Assembly (NCBI GenBank): GCA_964548365.1 | Contig: CAZJRD010000011.1 | Span: 1-64,000 of the forward strand | DNA from: B46-G9 sp964548365 | Lineage (GTDB): Bacteria; Desulfobacterota; DSM-4660; Desulfatiglandales; Desulfatiglandaceae | Length of the DNA: 64,000 bases | Direction: 5' to 3' | Shown: positions 8,388 to 16,935 of the stretch, piece by piece | How positions within the stretch are numbered: the stretch's first letter is position 1 | Layout of the letters: each line of letters starts with the position of its first letter | Position numbers and translations under genes: made by a program | The notes under the pieces: model-generated | What the model saw: only the letters and a program-made list of their open reading frames with translations | Told to the model about the DNA's origin: nothing | Databases searched by the model: none

Positions 8388-9656
8388 TTACCTCCTCGCG
8401 ATTGATTGGATGGCCTTCAACGCTGCTGCTGTCCCATCCTGGACACAGGATGCAACGTCCGTCGGCCTCCTTACACAGCCGGCACCGTAAATCCCGGCCT
8501 TCTCAGGGTCGTTGCTCAAAAAGCCATATTCGTCATAGGAAACTTCCGGAGAGGGTTCAATATCCATTTTATTGGGAACCATGCCCGTCGCCAGGACCAC
8601 CAGATCAAATTGTATTCTAATTTGTTCACCGGTGCGTGTATCCTCTCCTTCCACCAGGAGATCAAGGCTTTCCTCATTTTCTGTGATATTTGCAATCTTA
8701 CTCTTGATGAAGCTGACTTTTTCATCCTCCTGTACCCTGATGTAAAAGTCTTCCAGTCGATCAAGGGCACGTATGTCAATAAAAAATATCGTTACTTCAC
8801 AGTCGGGATACTGCTCTCTCAGGTAGGTGGTCTGTTTGAGCGAAGCGAGGCAACAGATACCGGAACAGTAAGGCAAGTAATTCTCATCCCTCGAGCCGGC
8901 ACACTGGATAAAAGCCACATTCTTGACTTCCTTCCCGTCCGAGGGACGAAGTATCTTCCCTCCGGTGGGCCCGTTGGGAGAGGCGAGCCTTTCCATCATT
9001 ACATTGGTGATGACATTCTTGTATTCGCCAAATCCATAGTATTCTATTTTTTCCGCTTCAAACGGAGTCCATCCGGCGGCCCACACGATAGATCCGACGT
9101 TCAAGTCGAAGGTTGAGTCTTTCATATCCAGATCAATGGCGCCGTACTCACAGACCTCGTGGCATTTTTTCCCTTCCTCCGTTCCAACGATGGAAGGATC
9201 AAGAACGTATCGCATGGGAAAGGCAAACTCATGGGGCAAATAGGCGGCCTTGATCTTGCCCATCCCGTAATTGAAAGGGTTATCGATCTCCGTTTCGCAG
9301 ACTCCGGCGCATTTTCCACAGCAGGTACATTTCTCATTCACATACCGGGGCGAAATTCTTACCTTGACATCGTAGTCCCCTTCCTGCCCTGTAATCCCTG
9401 CAAGCTCGGCCATGGTAAAAAAACGGATTCTCGGATTTTGCTTCATCCTTCTGAAATTGATCTCGAGTCCGCAGTTCGGGGGGCAGAGCTTAGGAAAATA
9501 ATGATACATCTGGGCTACACGACCACCCAGATAGGGGTTCTTTTCAATGAGAACCACGTCATACCCGGTTTCTGCAGCTTCCAGGGCGGCTGTGAGGCCG
9601 CTCATGCCTCCGCCAACCACTAATATACTCTGGTTCGTTGTGTGTGCATCTACCAT
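8388..9656 (-). CDS. qmoA: QmoA, HdrA-like FAD subunit of the Qmo complex
   Basis: This is a 422-residue flavoprotein. SILVVGGGMSGLTAALEAAE at the N-terminus is the FAD-binding beta-alpha-beta fold. CTCCGKCAGVCETEI binds an Fe-S cluster, and VKNVAFIQCAGSRD and YCSGICCLASLKQ are typical HdrA/QmoA segments. It acts with QmoB to pass electrons toward AprAB. Its ATG follows GGAGGAGACA. The 225-bp gap from aprA holds a 12-bp hairpin; no convincing separate promoter was found, so it is probably on the same transcript as apr. Confidence 0.95.
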   Translation of the reverse strand: MVDAHTTNQSILVVGGGMSGLTAALEAAETGYDVVLIEKNPYLGGRVAQMYHYFPKLCPPNCGLEINFRRMKQNPRIRFFTMAELAGITGQEGDYDVKVRISPRYVNEKCTCCGKCAGVCETEIDNPFNYGMGKIKAAYLPHEFAFPMRYVLDPSIVGTEEGKKCHEVCEYGAIDLDMKDSTFDLNVGSIVWAAGWTPFEAEKIEYYGFGEYKNVITNVMMERLASPNGPTGGKILRPSDGKEVKNVAFIQCAGSRDENYLPYCSGICCLASLKQTTYLREQYPDCEVTIFFIDIRALDRLEDFYIRVQEDEKVSFIKSKIANITENEESLDLLVEGEDTRTGEQIRIQFDLVVLATGMVPNKMDIEPSPEVSYDEYGFLSNDPEKAGIYGAGCVRRPTDVASCVQDGTAAALKAIQSIARR

Positions 9657-9827
9657 TGTCTCCTCCAGGATTTTGATGTTATGTTGTGTAACTCGTCAAT
9701 ATCCATTTTTCTTCCAGGAACGCATCTCTCCCGGAAATGTCCATTGACCAGGCACACAGCGCGGTCCGTCTCGGAAAGGGGTTTTTCTCCTGAGCATCTG
9801 CAGTGTTATCAGATCTGGAGCAAGGAA

Positions 9828-9862
9828 ATGCACCAGGCATCAAAAAGCGCTGCCTGGTGCAT
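9828..9862. terminator. hairpin between aprA and qmoA
   Basis: ATGCACCAGGCA (9828-9839) and TGCCTGGTGCAT (9851-9862) form a perfect 12-bp stem with an 11-nt loop. A six-T run follows on the plus strand only. On the minus strand, the sense of apr and qmo, no T-run follows. It may be an mRNA-stabilising or partial termination structure that sets the ratio of apr to qmo transcripts. Confidence 0.6.
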
Positions 9863-9881
9863 TTTTTGTTGCGGTTAATGT

Positions 9882-11765
9882 TTAGACACCCGGAATGTTC
9901 CAGACATCCCGTTTCATCATTTCCCACTCACCGGTAGCGGGGTCCCATTTGCAATTGGCAAAGCAGTGCCAGTTAGCTTCGTCCATCTTGGGGGTATCGG
10001 CCCTGAAGTAGTACCCGGGCCACCTGGTTTCCTCCCGGAAGAGGATGGTGCGCACATGGACCTCGCCCTGCCACATCCTCTGGATGTTCTCCCAGCACCT
10101 TTCCAGTTCATACAGGTCCCGGGCACCCAATTTCTCCGAGTCTTCCCTCAAGAATACGAACAGCTCCATAGCCCTTTCGAGCAGGGATTTGCTGGTCTTG
10201 AACGCCGAGGTCACACCGCCGGCATACTCGTCCATGATCTTCTGGAGCCTGAACATGAACTGCCTGGGCAGGATATAGTTTGTATTGACTTCCGGATCCG
10301 TGGTTTCGTTACAATGGGCCTCGTAAAGATCCAGAGGTGCCAGGATCCTGGCCTTCAGCTCTTCCACCTTGGCCATATCCACCGCAGGCGCCGCGCCTTT
10401 TTCAACAATGTACTTGATAGCCGCCTTCCCGGCGATACGTCCTTCAGCATGCGAACCGGAAGAGAACTTGTGACTTGACGCGCCGGAGGCATCACCAACA
10501 GCAAAGAGGCCATCAACGGTCGTCATATTTGCATACCCCCACTTGTAGGGAGTATCCAAGTCCTCGGGTCCGCTCACCCACGCACCGGAAGCGCCGGAGT
10601 GGGAACCGATAAAATAGGGCTCACACGCGGCGATCTCGGAATGTTTCTCTTCAGGCTTGACATTCTGGGAAGCCCAGAGGATGGCCTGAGAAATGGTCAT
10701 ATCCAGGAAGTCCTCCCATGCCTCTGACTCCAGTTCCTTCATCTTCTTCTTGAATGCCTTGGGGTCTTCCTTATACTGCTCAGCAATTTTAGCAATGGCC
10801 TCACTGGTCTCCATGTACAGGGGACCCAAGCCCTCGTCCATATCCAGCATACCGAGGTAGTTCCTCAGGTTTGCGGGAATCGGCTTGGCCAGGCCATAGG
10901 GGGCCCAGTTCTGGAGTTCGTCTTTCCTCACTGCCATGTATTCCCCACCCTGGGCACTGATGGCCCTGGACTTGAAGAGCAGGAACCATGCACCGACAGG
11001 CCCGTATCCATCCTTGAACCGCACCGGAATAAACCGCACCTCCTGGCAGGTCATCTCGGCACCGGCCCTGAGGGTAAAGTACGCGCTGGAACCGCTGTTG
11101 AAGGGCGGATACCAGGAACGACCCAATCCCTCGCCAACGGACCTCGGGCGGAACACGTGTACTGCACCGCCCATCCCGGCGATGACTGCCTTTGCCTTGA
11201 ATACATAGAACTTATTCTCGCGGGTGCTGAAGCCTAAAGCACCGACGACCTTGTTGTTTTCAACCAGGGGCTCGGTGATAAAAACCCTCTCATAGACCTC
11301 ACCGCCGGCATCTGCCAACGCGTTCTTGGCTGCCTCAGCAATGATGATCTTGTACGATTCACCATTGATCATGAGCTGCCAGCGGCCCTCATGGACATAT
11401 TTGCCCTCTTCATCTGTCCAGATCTTGAGGCCCCATTTCTCAAACAAATGCACGGTGGAATCCACATGGCGCGCGATATTGTAGACCAGATCCTCTCGGG
11501 AGATTCCCATGAGATCCTGACGCACGTAACGGACATAGTCCTCTACTGTATTGTCGCCGTCTTTTACGCCCACGTACTGGTTGATGGCCGAAAGACCCAT
11601 GGCCACGGCGCCGCTTCGATCCATGGCCGCCTTGTCCACAATGGTAACCTTCAGGCCGTTCTTCTTGGCCCAATATGCCGCCTCAACGGCAGCTCCACAT
11701 GCTCCAAATCCCCCACCAACGATCAGGAGGTCGGTGCTCACTTCTACTGTTTCAAAATTTGCCAT
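9882..11765 (-). CDS. aprA: adenylylsulfate (APS) reductase alpha subunit
   Basis: The FAD subunit of cytoplasmic APS reductase reduces adenosine 5'-phosphosulfate to sulfite and AMP. The N-terminus has the flavin fold DLLIVGGGFGACGAAVEAA. Family segments include KAVIAGMGGAVHVFRP, RAGAEMTCQEVRFIPVRFKD and GSHAEGRIAGKAA. At 627 residues it is slightly shorter than better-known homologues (about 640-660), without an obvious gap. It lies 23 bp after aprB, as is usual for this heterodimer. Confidence 0.97.
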   Translation of the reverse strand: MANFETVEVSTDLLIVGGGFGACGAAVEAAYWAKKNGLKVTIVDKAAMDRSGAVAMGLSAINQYVGVKDGDNTVEDYVRYVRQDLMGISREDLVYNIARHVDSTVHLFEKWGLKIWTDEEGKYVHEGRWQLMINGESYKIIIAEAAKNALADAGGEVYERVFITEPLVENNKVVGALGFSTRENKFYVFKAKAVIAGMGGAVHVFRPRSVGEGLGRSWYPPFNSGSSAYFTLRAGAEMTCQEVRFIPVRFKDGYGPVGAWFLLFKSRAISAQGGEYMAVRKDELQNWAPYGLAKPIPANLRNYLGMLDMDEGLGPLYMETSEAIAKIAEQYKEDPKAFKKKMKELESEAWEDFLDMTISQAILWASQNVKPEEKHSEIAACEPYFIGSHSGASGAWVSGPEDLDTPYKWGYANMTTVDGLFAVGDASGASSHKFSSGSHAEGRIAGKAAIKYIVEKGAAPAVDMAKVEELKARILAPLDLYEAHCNETTDPEVNTNYILPRQFMFRLQKIMDEYAGGVTSAFKTSKSLLERAMELFVFLREDSEKLGARDLYELERCWENIQRMWQGEVHVRTILFREETRWPGYYFRADTPKMDEANWHCFANCKWDPATGEWEMMKRDVWNIPGV

Positions 11766-11788
11766 AATTTAGATACCTCCTTTTCTCA

Positions 11789-12223
11789 TTATAGGGTCGG
11801 GACTGCATCGAGCCCCAGGGATGCGGGCTCCGTTGCCAGGGCCTGGCTGTTCAAATCATCATGAGTCGCGAAACCACCTAACGGATCCGCAGACCCTTCC
11901 TCATTGGTCCTGATGGGGAATTTGAACCTTTTCAGGCTGCCGTCACGGAACTTCACCGTCCACATGATATCCTGTGAACCCCTGAGCGGCGTCGCACTTG
12001 CTCCCAAAGGAACAAAGTCGGCATATCCGCGTACATCCATGGCCTGCTGTGGGCACAGCTTGACACAGCACATGCACTCCCAGCACATCATGGGATCCCG
12101 GTTGTAGGCCTTCATTTTGTCCATGTCCAAGACCATCAGGTCGTTGGGGCAGATATATTGACATGCAGTCTTGTCCTGCCCTTTGCAACCGTCACATTTT
12201 TCAGTTATAACATAACTCGGCAT
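11789..12223 (-). CDS. aprB: adenylylsulfate (APS) reductase beta subunit
   Basis: This 144-residue ferredoxin-like subunit carries two [4Fe-4S] clusters (CDGCKGQDKTACQYICP and CWECMCCVKLCPQ) that hand electrons to the FAD of AprA. The C-terminal extension that wraps AprA is present (SLKRFKFPIRTNEEGS). GGAGGTAAAATA precedes the ATG. It is the first gene after sat, with a 157-bp gap that contains no clear terminator. Confidence 0.96.
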   Translation of the reverse strand: MPSYVITEKCDGCKGQDKTACQYICPNDLMVLDMDKMKAYNRDPMMCWECMCCVKLCPQQAMDVRGYADFVPLGASATPLRGSQDIMWTVKFRDGSLKRFKFPIRTNEEGSADPLGGFATHDDLNSQALATEPASLGLDAVPTL

Positions 12224-12380
12224 TATTTTACCTCCTTCATTTACAAGTTCAAATAGTGGTCAACACCTTTGCAAAACGCCTGAATCGCACCTCCTTTCCA
12301 TGATTGATGACTACCGGTTCTTCTGTTCTTGTTCGAATGATAAAGCGTATTTCCGGCTTCAAAAAGTCTTCTCTGTCCCG

Positions 12381-13598
12381 TTACTTCTTCACATCCCCTG
12401 TTGCCGCGCCATGGAGCTTGATTTCCACTTTCTCCTCAAGATTCTGATAGTATTCCTGAAGAATGGCCACGACCTCCGGGCGTGAAAATTCCGCGGGGAG
12501 ATCCCCTCCCTCGGAGAGGGTCTTCCGGACCATGGTCCCGGACAGGAGAAGCCTGTCGTCTTTCCCGTGGGGGCAGGTTCTCATGGAGGCCATGCCGCCG
12601 CATTTATAGCAATGAAATGTCCAGTCGATATTCAGATTTTCACACTTCAGGCCGCCTTTCGGGATCTCGTGGAAGATCTTCTGGGCATCAAACGGGCCGT
12701 AATAATCGCCCACACCCGCGTGATCACGCCCGATAATCATGTGACTGCATCCGTAGTTCTGGCGGAACGTGGCGTGAAGCAAGGCTTCTCGGGGGCCGGC
12801 ATACCGCATTTCCATGGGGTATCCTCCCTGCACCACGGTCCCCTTCACAAACCAGTTATCCACCAAAGCCTCAATAGCGCGCACCCGGACATCCGCCGGG
12901 ATATCTCCCGGTTTCAGCTTTCCCACCAGCTGGTGGATATACACGCCGTCCATCACTTCCACAGCTATCTTGGCAAGAAATTCATGGGAACGATGCATGG
13001 GGTTTCGCAACTGGAGGGCCGCCACCCGGCGCCATCCCAGATCTTCAAACATCTTTCTTGATTCTGAAGGCCACTGGTAAAGGCCCTTAAACTCCTCGGG
13101 ATAGTAGCTTTCGCTGATCACCTTGACCGGGCCGGCCAGGTTGTACTTTCCCTGTGCCATCACCTTTGCCGCGCCGGGATGCTCTGTGTCCGTCGTGGTA
13201 AACACGGACTTGCACTCATATTCCTTGTCGATGGTGTACTTTTCCGAAATCTGCATGGTGGCAATAGTAGTCCCTGTTTCTACATCCACCAATGCAACTT
13301 CATCGCCTTCCTTGACGTCTTCATCGTCTGTTGAAAGGGTAATGGGGATTGGCCAAAAGGTCCCGTCGGCCATGAGAAACTTGTCACAAACTCCCTGCCA
13401 GTCAGCCTTGGTCATAAAACCGGTCAAAGGGGTGAACGCCCCGATTCCCATCATGATGAGATCGGACGTCTCTCTGGTGGTAATGGTCAGCTTCTTGAGG
13501 TTTCCAGCCTTTGCGGTCTCTGCCTGGAGCGCATCACCTTCCAGCATCAGAGGCATCAATTTTTCTTCTTTTCCATGGGGTGAAATCAATTTTGACAT
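12381..13598 (-). CDS. sat: sulfate adenylyltransferase (ATP sulfurylase)
   Basis: It activates sulfate to APS with ATP, the first step of dissimilatory sulfate reduction. The 405-residue protein has the nucleotide-binding motif QLRNPMHRSHE and the family segment GRDHAGVGDYYGPFDAQ. A zinc site CYKCGGMASMRTCPHG lies near residue 335. AAGGAGGATATGGT precedes the ATG. It is the promoter-proximal gene of the block; a sigma-70 promoter and a palindrome lie 104-154 bp upstream of its start codon. Confidence 0.97.
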   Translation of the reverse strand: MSKLISPHGKEEKLMPLMLEGDALQAETAKAGNLKKLTITTRETSDLIMMGIGAFTPLTGFMTKADWQGVCDKFLMADGTFWPIPITLSTDDEDVKEGDEVALVDVETGTTIATMQISEKYTIDKEYECKSVFTTTDTEHPGAAKVMAQGKYNLAGPVKVISESYYPEEFKGLYQWPSESRKMFEDLGWRRVAALQLRNPMHRSHEFLAKIAVEVMDGVYIHQLVGKLKPGDIPADVRVRAIEALVDNWFVKGTVVQGGYPMEMRYAGPREALLHATFRQNYGCSHMIIGRDHAGVGDYYGPFDAQKIFHEIPKGGLKCENLNIDWTFHCYKCGGMASMRTCPHGKDDRLLLSGTMVRKTLSEGGDLPAEFSRPEVVAILQEYYQNLEEKVEIKLHGAATGDVKK

Positions 13599-13701
13599 AC
13601 CATATCCTCCTTTTCACTTCTGCTCGTTTCTGTTCACTTATGTTCAGCACATCAGGGCCATCAAGCTTTGGGCCCTTCCATGACCCTCTTTCCCTACATC
13701 C

Positions 13702-13719
13702 TTGTGCATTTTGGCACAA
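13702..13719. promoter_or_regulatory. Rex/HcpR-like operator upstream of sat
   Basis: TTGTGCATTTTGGCACAA is an 18-bp palindrome of form TTGTG-N8-CACAA. It overlaps the expected transcription start (about 13718) of the sat promoter. Rex sites (TTGTGAAnnnnTTCACAA) and HcpR sites (TTGTGAnnnnnnTCACAA) share this shape. In Desulfovibrio, sat is a known Rex target and a predicted HcpR target. A position over +1 implies repression; which regulator acts is not determined by the sequence. Confidence 0.55.
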
Positions 13720-13724
13720 ATGTT

Positions 13725-13752
13725 TTTATATCTTATTTCTGGCTCCTGTCAA
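13725..13752 (-). promoter_or_regulatory. sigma-70 promoter of the sat-apr-qmo-hdr block
   Basis: On the minus strand a perfect TTGACA (13747-13752) and TATAAA (13725-13730) are separated by 16 bp. The predicted start lies near 13718, leaving a leader of about 120 nt before sat. The 13599-14000 gap otherwise shows no gene. Confidence 0.72.
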
Positions 13753-14000
13753 GAAAAATATATAAAGAATTCCAAGATTTTTCGGCAACCGGAACAAGCA
13801 CTCCAAACCTGCCTGGAAGAGGGGCAAAAAGGAACGTCATTATGGCTTTATTGTTTCATGCTGTGAACAATCAGACACCCTCTTTCAGCTTGCAATTCCG
13901 GGTAAGAAAAGACTGGACTCGTGTCCTCATGAAACCTTTTCAAAAAATCAGGCCTTCAGGAAAAAGTCACACATATTGTATTTCTCGGATCCGGGTATTC

Positions 14001-14978
14001 CTAGTGGTGGCGTTCTATGATAAAATGGTTGAGTTCCAGGAGGTTCTCTCGAGCGGGCGAATTAGAAAATCCATCCAGACAAAGGGCGGCTTCGTCGACG
14101 TACTTCCGCGCTTCCGACCGCACCATCTCCACCACCCCGTTCCTGCGGACCAGATCGATCAGGTCCTGGTATTCTTCATCTGAGGGCTCTCGCTGATCAA
14201 ACAGATCCTGTATCAGCTTCTTCTCCGCATCTGCCATCTCCTGCATGGCGTATATGAGGGGAAGGGTAATCTTGCCCTCCCTGATGTCCTTGCCGACCGG
14301 TTTTCCAATGACCGCCTGATCAGAGGTATAGTCCAGGAGATCATCTATCATCTGAAAGGCCATCCCCATGAGATGACCAAACTTCTGAAGAGCTTGCACA
14401 TCTCTCTTATCCGCGGACGAGAGGATGCCGCCGCCGGCGCAGGCAGCGGAAATGAGCACGGCAGTTTTTGCTTTGATGATATCCAGGTACACTTCCCTGC
14501 TCATGTTCCAATCGTTCGTGTGGAGAAGTTCCAGGATCTGCCCTTCCGCCATTTGGGTGGTCGTATCAGTAATCAGCTTCAAGAAGGAAACATTATCGGC
14601 CTCAACGGCCACGCAAAACGATTTGGAATACAGGAAGTCTCCCTCCAGGACCGCTGCGTGATTACCCCAGAGACGATTGGCGCTGGGTTTCCTCCGACGG
14701 GTATTGGCGTTGTCCAGGACGTCATCATGGAGGAGAGAGGCGGTATGGATATACTCGAAGATCGTGGCAAGCCGATACAGCCTTTCATCATGAAATCCGC
14801 AGAGCTCACAGGAAAGGATAAAGAAAAGGGGTCGAAGCCGCTTGCCTCCTCCCAGGAGCGTATGCCCGCCAATCTCTTCAACGAGTGATATTCGAGAGTT
14901 CAGGGCCTTTTCCACTTCCCTGTCGATCTTCTCAAAATAAGGCTGGTATTTTGCCAAAATTCTCTTATCTGGTTCCAT
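14001..14978 (-). CDS. polyprenyl diphosphate synthase (octaprenyl-type)
   Basis: This trans-prenyltransferase extends allylic diphosphates with IPP, probably to make the side chain of menaquinone. Both aspartate-rich motifs are present (LLHDDVLDNANTRR and MIDDLLDYTSD), as is GGGKRLRPLFFIL. From the ATG of MEPDKRIL the protein has 325 residues, the normal size. A longer TTG start at 15032 would add 18 Pro-rich residues; it has a better ribosome site (AGGA) but no family support. Chain length cannot be read from the sequence. Confidence 0.9.
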   Translation of the reverse strand: MEPDKRILAKYQPYFEKIDREVEKALNSRISLVEEIGGHTLLGGGKRLRPLFFILSCELCGFHDERLYRLATIFEYIHTASLLHDDVLDNANTRRRKPSANRLWGNHAAVLEGDFLYSKSFCVAVEADNVSFLKLITDTTTQMAEGQILELLHTNDWNMSREVYLDIIKAKTAVLISAACAGGGILSSADKRDVQALQKFGHLMGMAFQMIDDLLDYTSDQAVIGKPVGKDIREGKITLPLIYAMQEMADAEKKLIQDLFDQREPSDEEYQDLIDLVRRNGVVEMVRSEARKYVDEAALCLDGFSNSPARENLLELNHFIIERHH

Positions 14979-15113
14979 AAAAAAAACAGGTAACAGTTTG
15001 CAGGGATCAGGGGGCTGCGGGCTTTCTCTCAATAGATTTTCCTTGCTCCTGAACTATCCTGCCAATTTGTAATATTTATAAACTTTCAGTTTATGAAGAA
15101 AGGGCAAGGCTTG

Positions 15114-16478
15114 TCAAAAGAATTCTTCGCCGGGATCTTCCACGATTTCCCCGACCAAATCATACGTATGCGCCTCGGTGATACGAACAGGCATAATCTC
15201 CCCGGTAACACCCTTACCCTTATTGATCAACACCCGTCCATCCACATCCGGCGCCATGGCGGCTGTTCTCCCGGAAAGGAGAAGCGGCGTCTCTTCACAC
15301 TGCCCCTCCATGAGCACCGGGACGGCCTTTCCCACAAAATCCCGATTCAACTCCAGGGAAACAGCCGCCTGATGTTCCAGAAGGATCGACCTTCTCTCTT
15401 CAACTACATCAGGGTCCACTCTTGGTTCGAAACGGTATGCACCTGTCCCCTTTTCGGGGCTGAAGGCGAACACCCCCAGGTGATGAAAGCACGCTTCCTC
15501 TATAAACGAGCATAACTCCTGAAACATCGCCTCTGTTTCACCCGGAAACCCGACCATCAGCGTTGTCCTGAGATATATCTTTCGATTCAAAGCCCGGATT
15601 CTCTGCACCAGCTCATGGGGGGATTCTTCATGAATCGGCCTCTTCATTGCCTCCAGAATTTCGGGATTCACATGTTGGAAAGGCAAGTCCAGGTAAGGAC
15701 AGATCTTTTTCTCGGATTCCAGTAATGCCAGCAGATGATCAGAAATCCTGTCAGGATGACAGTAAAGCAGCCTGACCCACTGCAAGCCCTCTATTGCCAC
15801 CAGGTTCTGCAACAGGTCCTCCAGCGAGCATTCCTCTCCGCAATCGTTTCCGTAAAAGGTCGTGTCTTGGGCCACCAGGTTTATCTCCCTGACCCCTGCA
15901 GCAATCATTTCTTCCGCCTCACAAAGGAGGGAATCAAGGGTACGGCTGCGATATGGCCCTCTCAACCGGGGGATCATGCAGTAAGAGCAGTGATGAGAAC
16001 ATCCTTCAGCTATTTTCAGATAAGACAGGTAGAACGGCGTGGTCCGTATTCTCGGAACCGTGTGATCAGCAAGGTAGTTGGGCCTGGTCACGAAGCACTG
16101 CCCGGGGTCTGCGCCGGTGCCGCTTGCCACTCCCTGGACAATTCTCTCTACCTCAGCGGTCCCCAGCCACGTGTCCACCTCGGGAAGTTCTTTTCGCAGC
16201 TTATACCCGTATCGCTGCACCATACATCCGGTCACGACTACCCTCTTGAGCTCCCCTTTTCTCTTCAATTCCACCATCTCGAGGATGGTATCAATAGCCT
16301 CTTCCACCGCGGATTGGAGGAAGCCGCAGGTGTTGACCACCGCCACATCAGCGGCAGCGGGACTCGTGGCAAACTCGAACCCTGCCTGCCCCAGGAGCCC
16401 GAGCATATTTTCGCTGTCCACGAGGTTTTTCGCACAACCAAGGCTTATCAGGAATATCTTTTCTTGTTTCGGATTCAT
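15114..16478 (-). CDS. rimO: ribosomal protein S12 methylthiotransferase
   Basis: This radical-SAM enzyme adds a methylthio group to the conserved Asp of ribosomal protein S12. It has the N-terminal UPF0004 domain (ISLGCAKNLVDSE), the radical-SAM triad EGCSHHCSYCMIPRLRG and a C-terminal TRAM-type domain ending AHTYDLVGE. The start at MNPKQEKIF follows CTTAGGAATGAT and gives 454 residues. A longer frame to 16574 runs into repeated intergenic sequence and was rejected. The order rimO then prenyl synthase suggests one transcript. Confidence 0.95.
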   Translation of the reverse strand: MNPKQEKIFLISLGCAKNLVDSENMLGLLGQAGFEFATSPAAADVAVVNTCGFLQSAVEEAIDTILEMVELKRKGELKRVVVTGCMVQRYGYKLRKELPEVDTWLGTAEVERIVQGVASGTGADPGQCFVTRPNYLADHTVPRIRTTPFYLSYLKIAEGCSHHCSYCMIPRLRGPYRSRTLDSLLCEAEEMIAAGVREINLVAQDTTFYGNDCGEECSLEDLLQNLVAIEGLQWVRLLYCHPDRISDHLLALLESEKKICPYLDLPFQHVNPEILEAMKRPIHEESPHELVQRIRALNRKIYLRTTLMVGFPGETEAMFQELCSFIEEACFHHLGVFAFSPEKGTGAYRFEPRVDPDVVEERRSILLEHQAAVSLELNRDFVGKAVPVLMEGQCEETPLLLSGRTAAMAPDVDGRVLINKGKGVTGEIMPVRITEAHTYDLVGEIVEDPGEEFF

Positions 16479-16492
16479 ATCATTCCTAAGTG

Positions 16493-16594
16493 GGTTAGCC
16501 CGTTGAGCCCGTTGGCCCGTTGATCCGGTTATCTTCCAAAACTCCTCCGGCTCTTCCCTACTTCTCACGGGCAAACGGGTTAACCGGCTAAACC
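16493..16594. repeat. short CCCGTT repeats upstream of rimO
   Basis: Three near-identical 9-mers (AGCCCGTTG, AGCCCGTTG, GCCCGTTGA) at 16497-16524 are followed by inverted versions (CGGGCAAACGGGTTAACCGG) around 16568-16587. A similar stretch, ACGGGCAAACGCGTCAACC, is at about 19153-19171. This looks like a decayed dispersed intergenic repeat with no coding content. Confidence 0.5.
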
Positions 16595-16676
16595 TAATAA
16601 ACCTGCGACATAGACCTTGTGATCCAGTGAATCTCCCCCCGCACAGTAGCAGGCATCATGAAGCTCCCGAGAGGCG

Positions 16677-16860
16677 CCGGGGGAGAAAGCCCTTTTTCAA
16701 GTGACCGGTGAGAGGGCGCCGTTCTTTTCGTGACGTATCTTTGGGGGAAACCGCAGCCAGCCCGAAGGGTGGAATGCGGAGGGGGCAATGCTCCCCCGGA
16801 GATACGTCACAGAAAAGACCAGCCCGGAGCCTCGGAATGGAAAAAAGGTTTTCTCCCCGG
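16677..16860. repeat. structured repeat element, copy 1
   Basis: This 184-bp element lies between the kinase gene and rimO. The outer stem pairs 16677-16688 with 16850-16860. An inner stem, GACGTATCT (16732-16740) with AGATACGTC (16800-16808), carries a terminal three-way region with CCGCA/TGCGG and GGGGG/CCCCC stems. It shares long conserved blocks with 30171-30360 (GGTGAGAGGG, GACCAGCCCGGAGCCTCG), while the stem bases differ in a compensatory way. It is not coding and no Rfam family was recognised. Confidence 0.75.
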
Positions 16861-16935
16861 ATCCTCTATCAGAAGTGGGGGATCATCAAAAGTAAGGCTA
16901 TCAAATCGCATGAGCAATCGTGCTTTGAGAAGGAA

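Noticed and set aside
16677..16860. The structured repeat as a cobalamin or c-di-GMP riboswitch
   Set aside because: The conserved boxes of those riboswitches are absent, and the two copies do not precede genes of the matching pathways.
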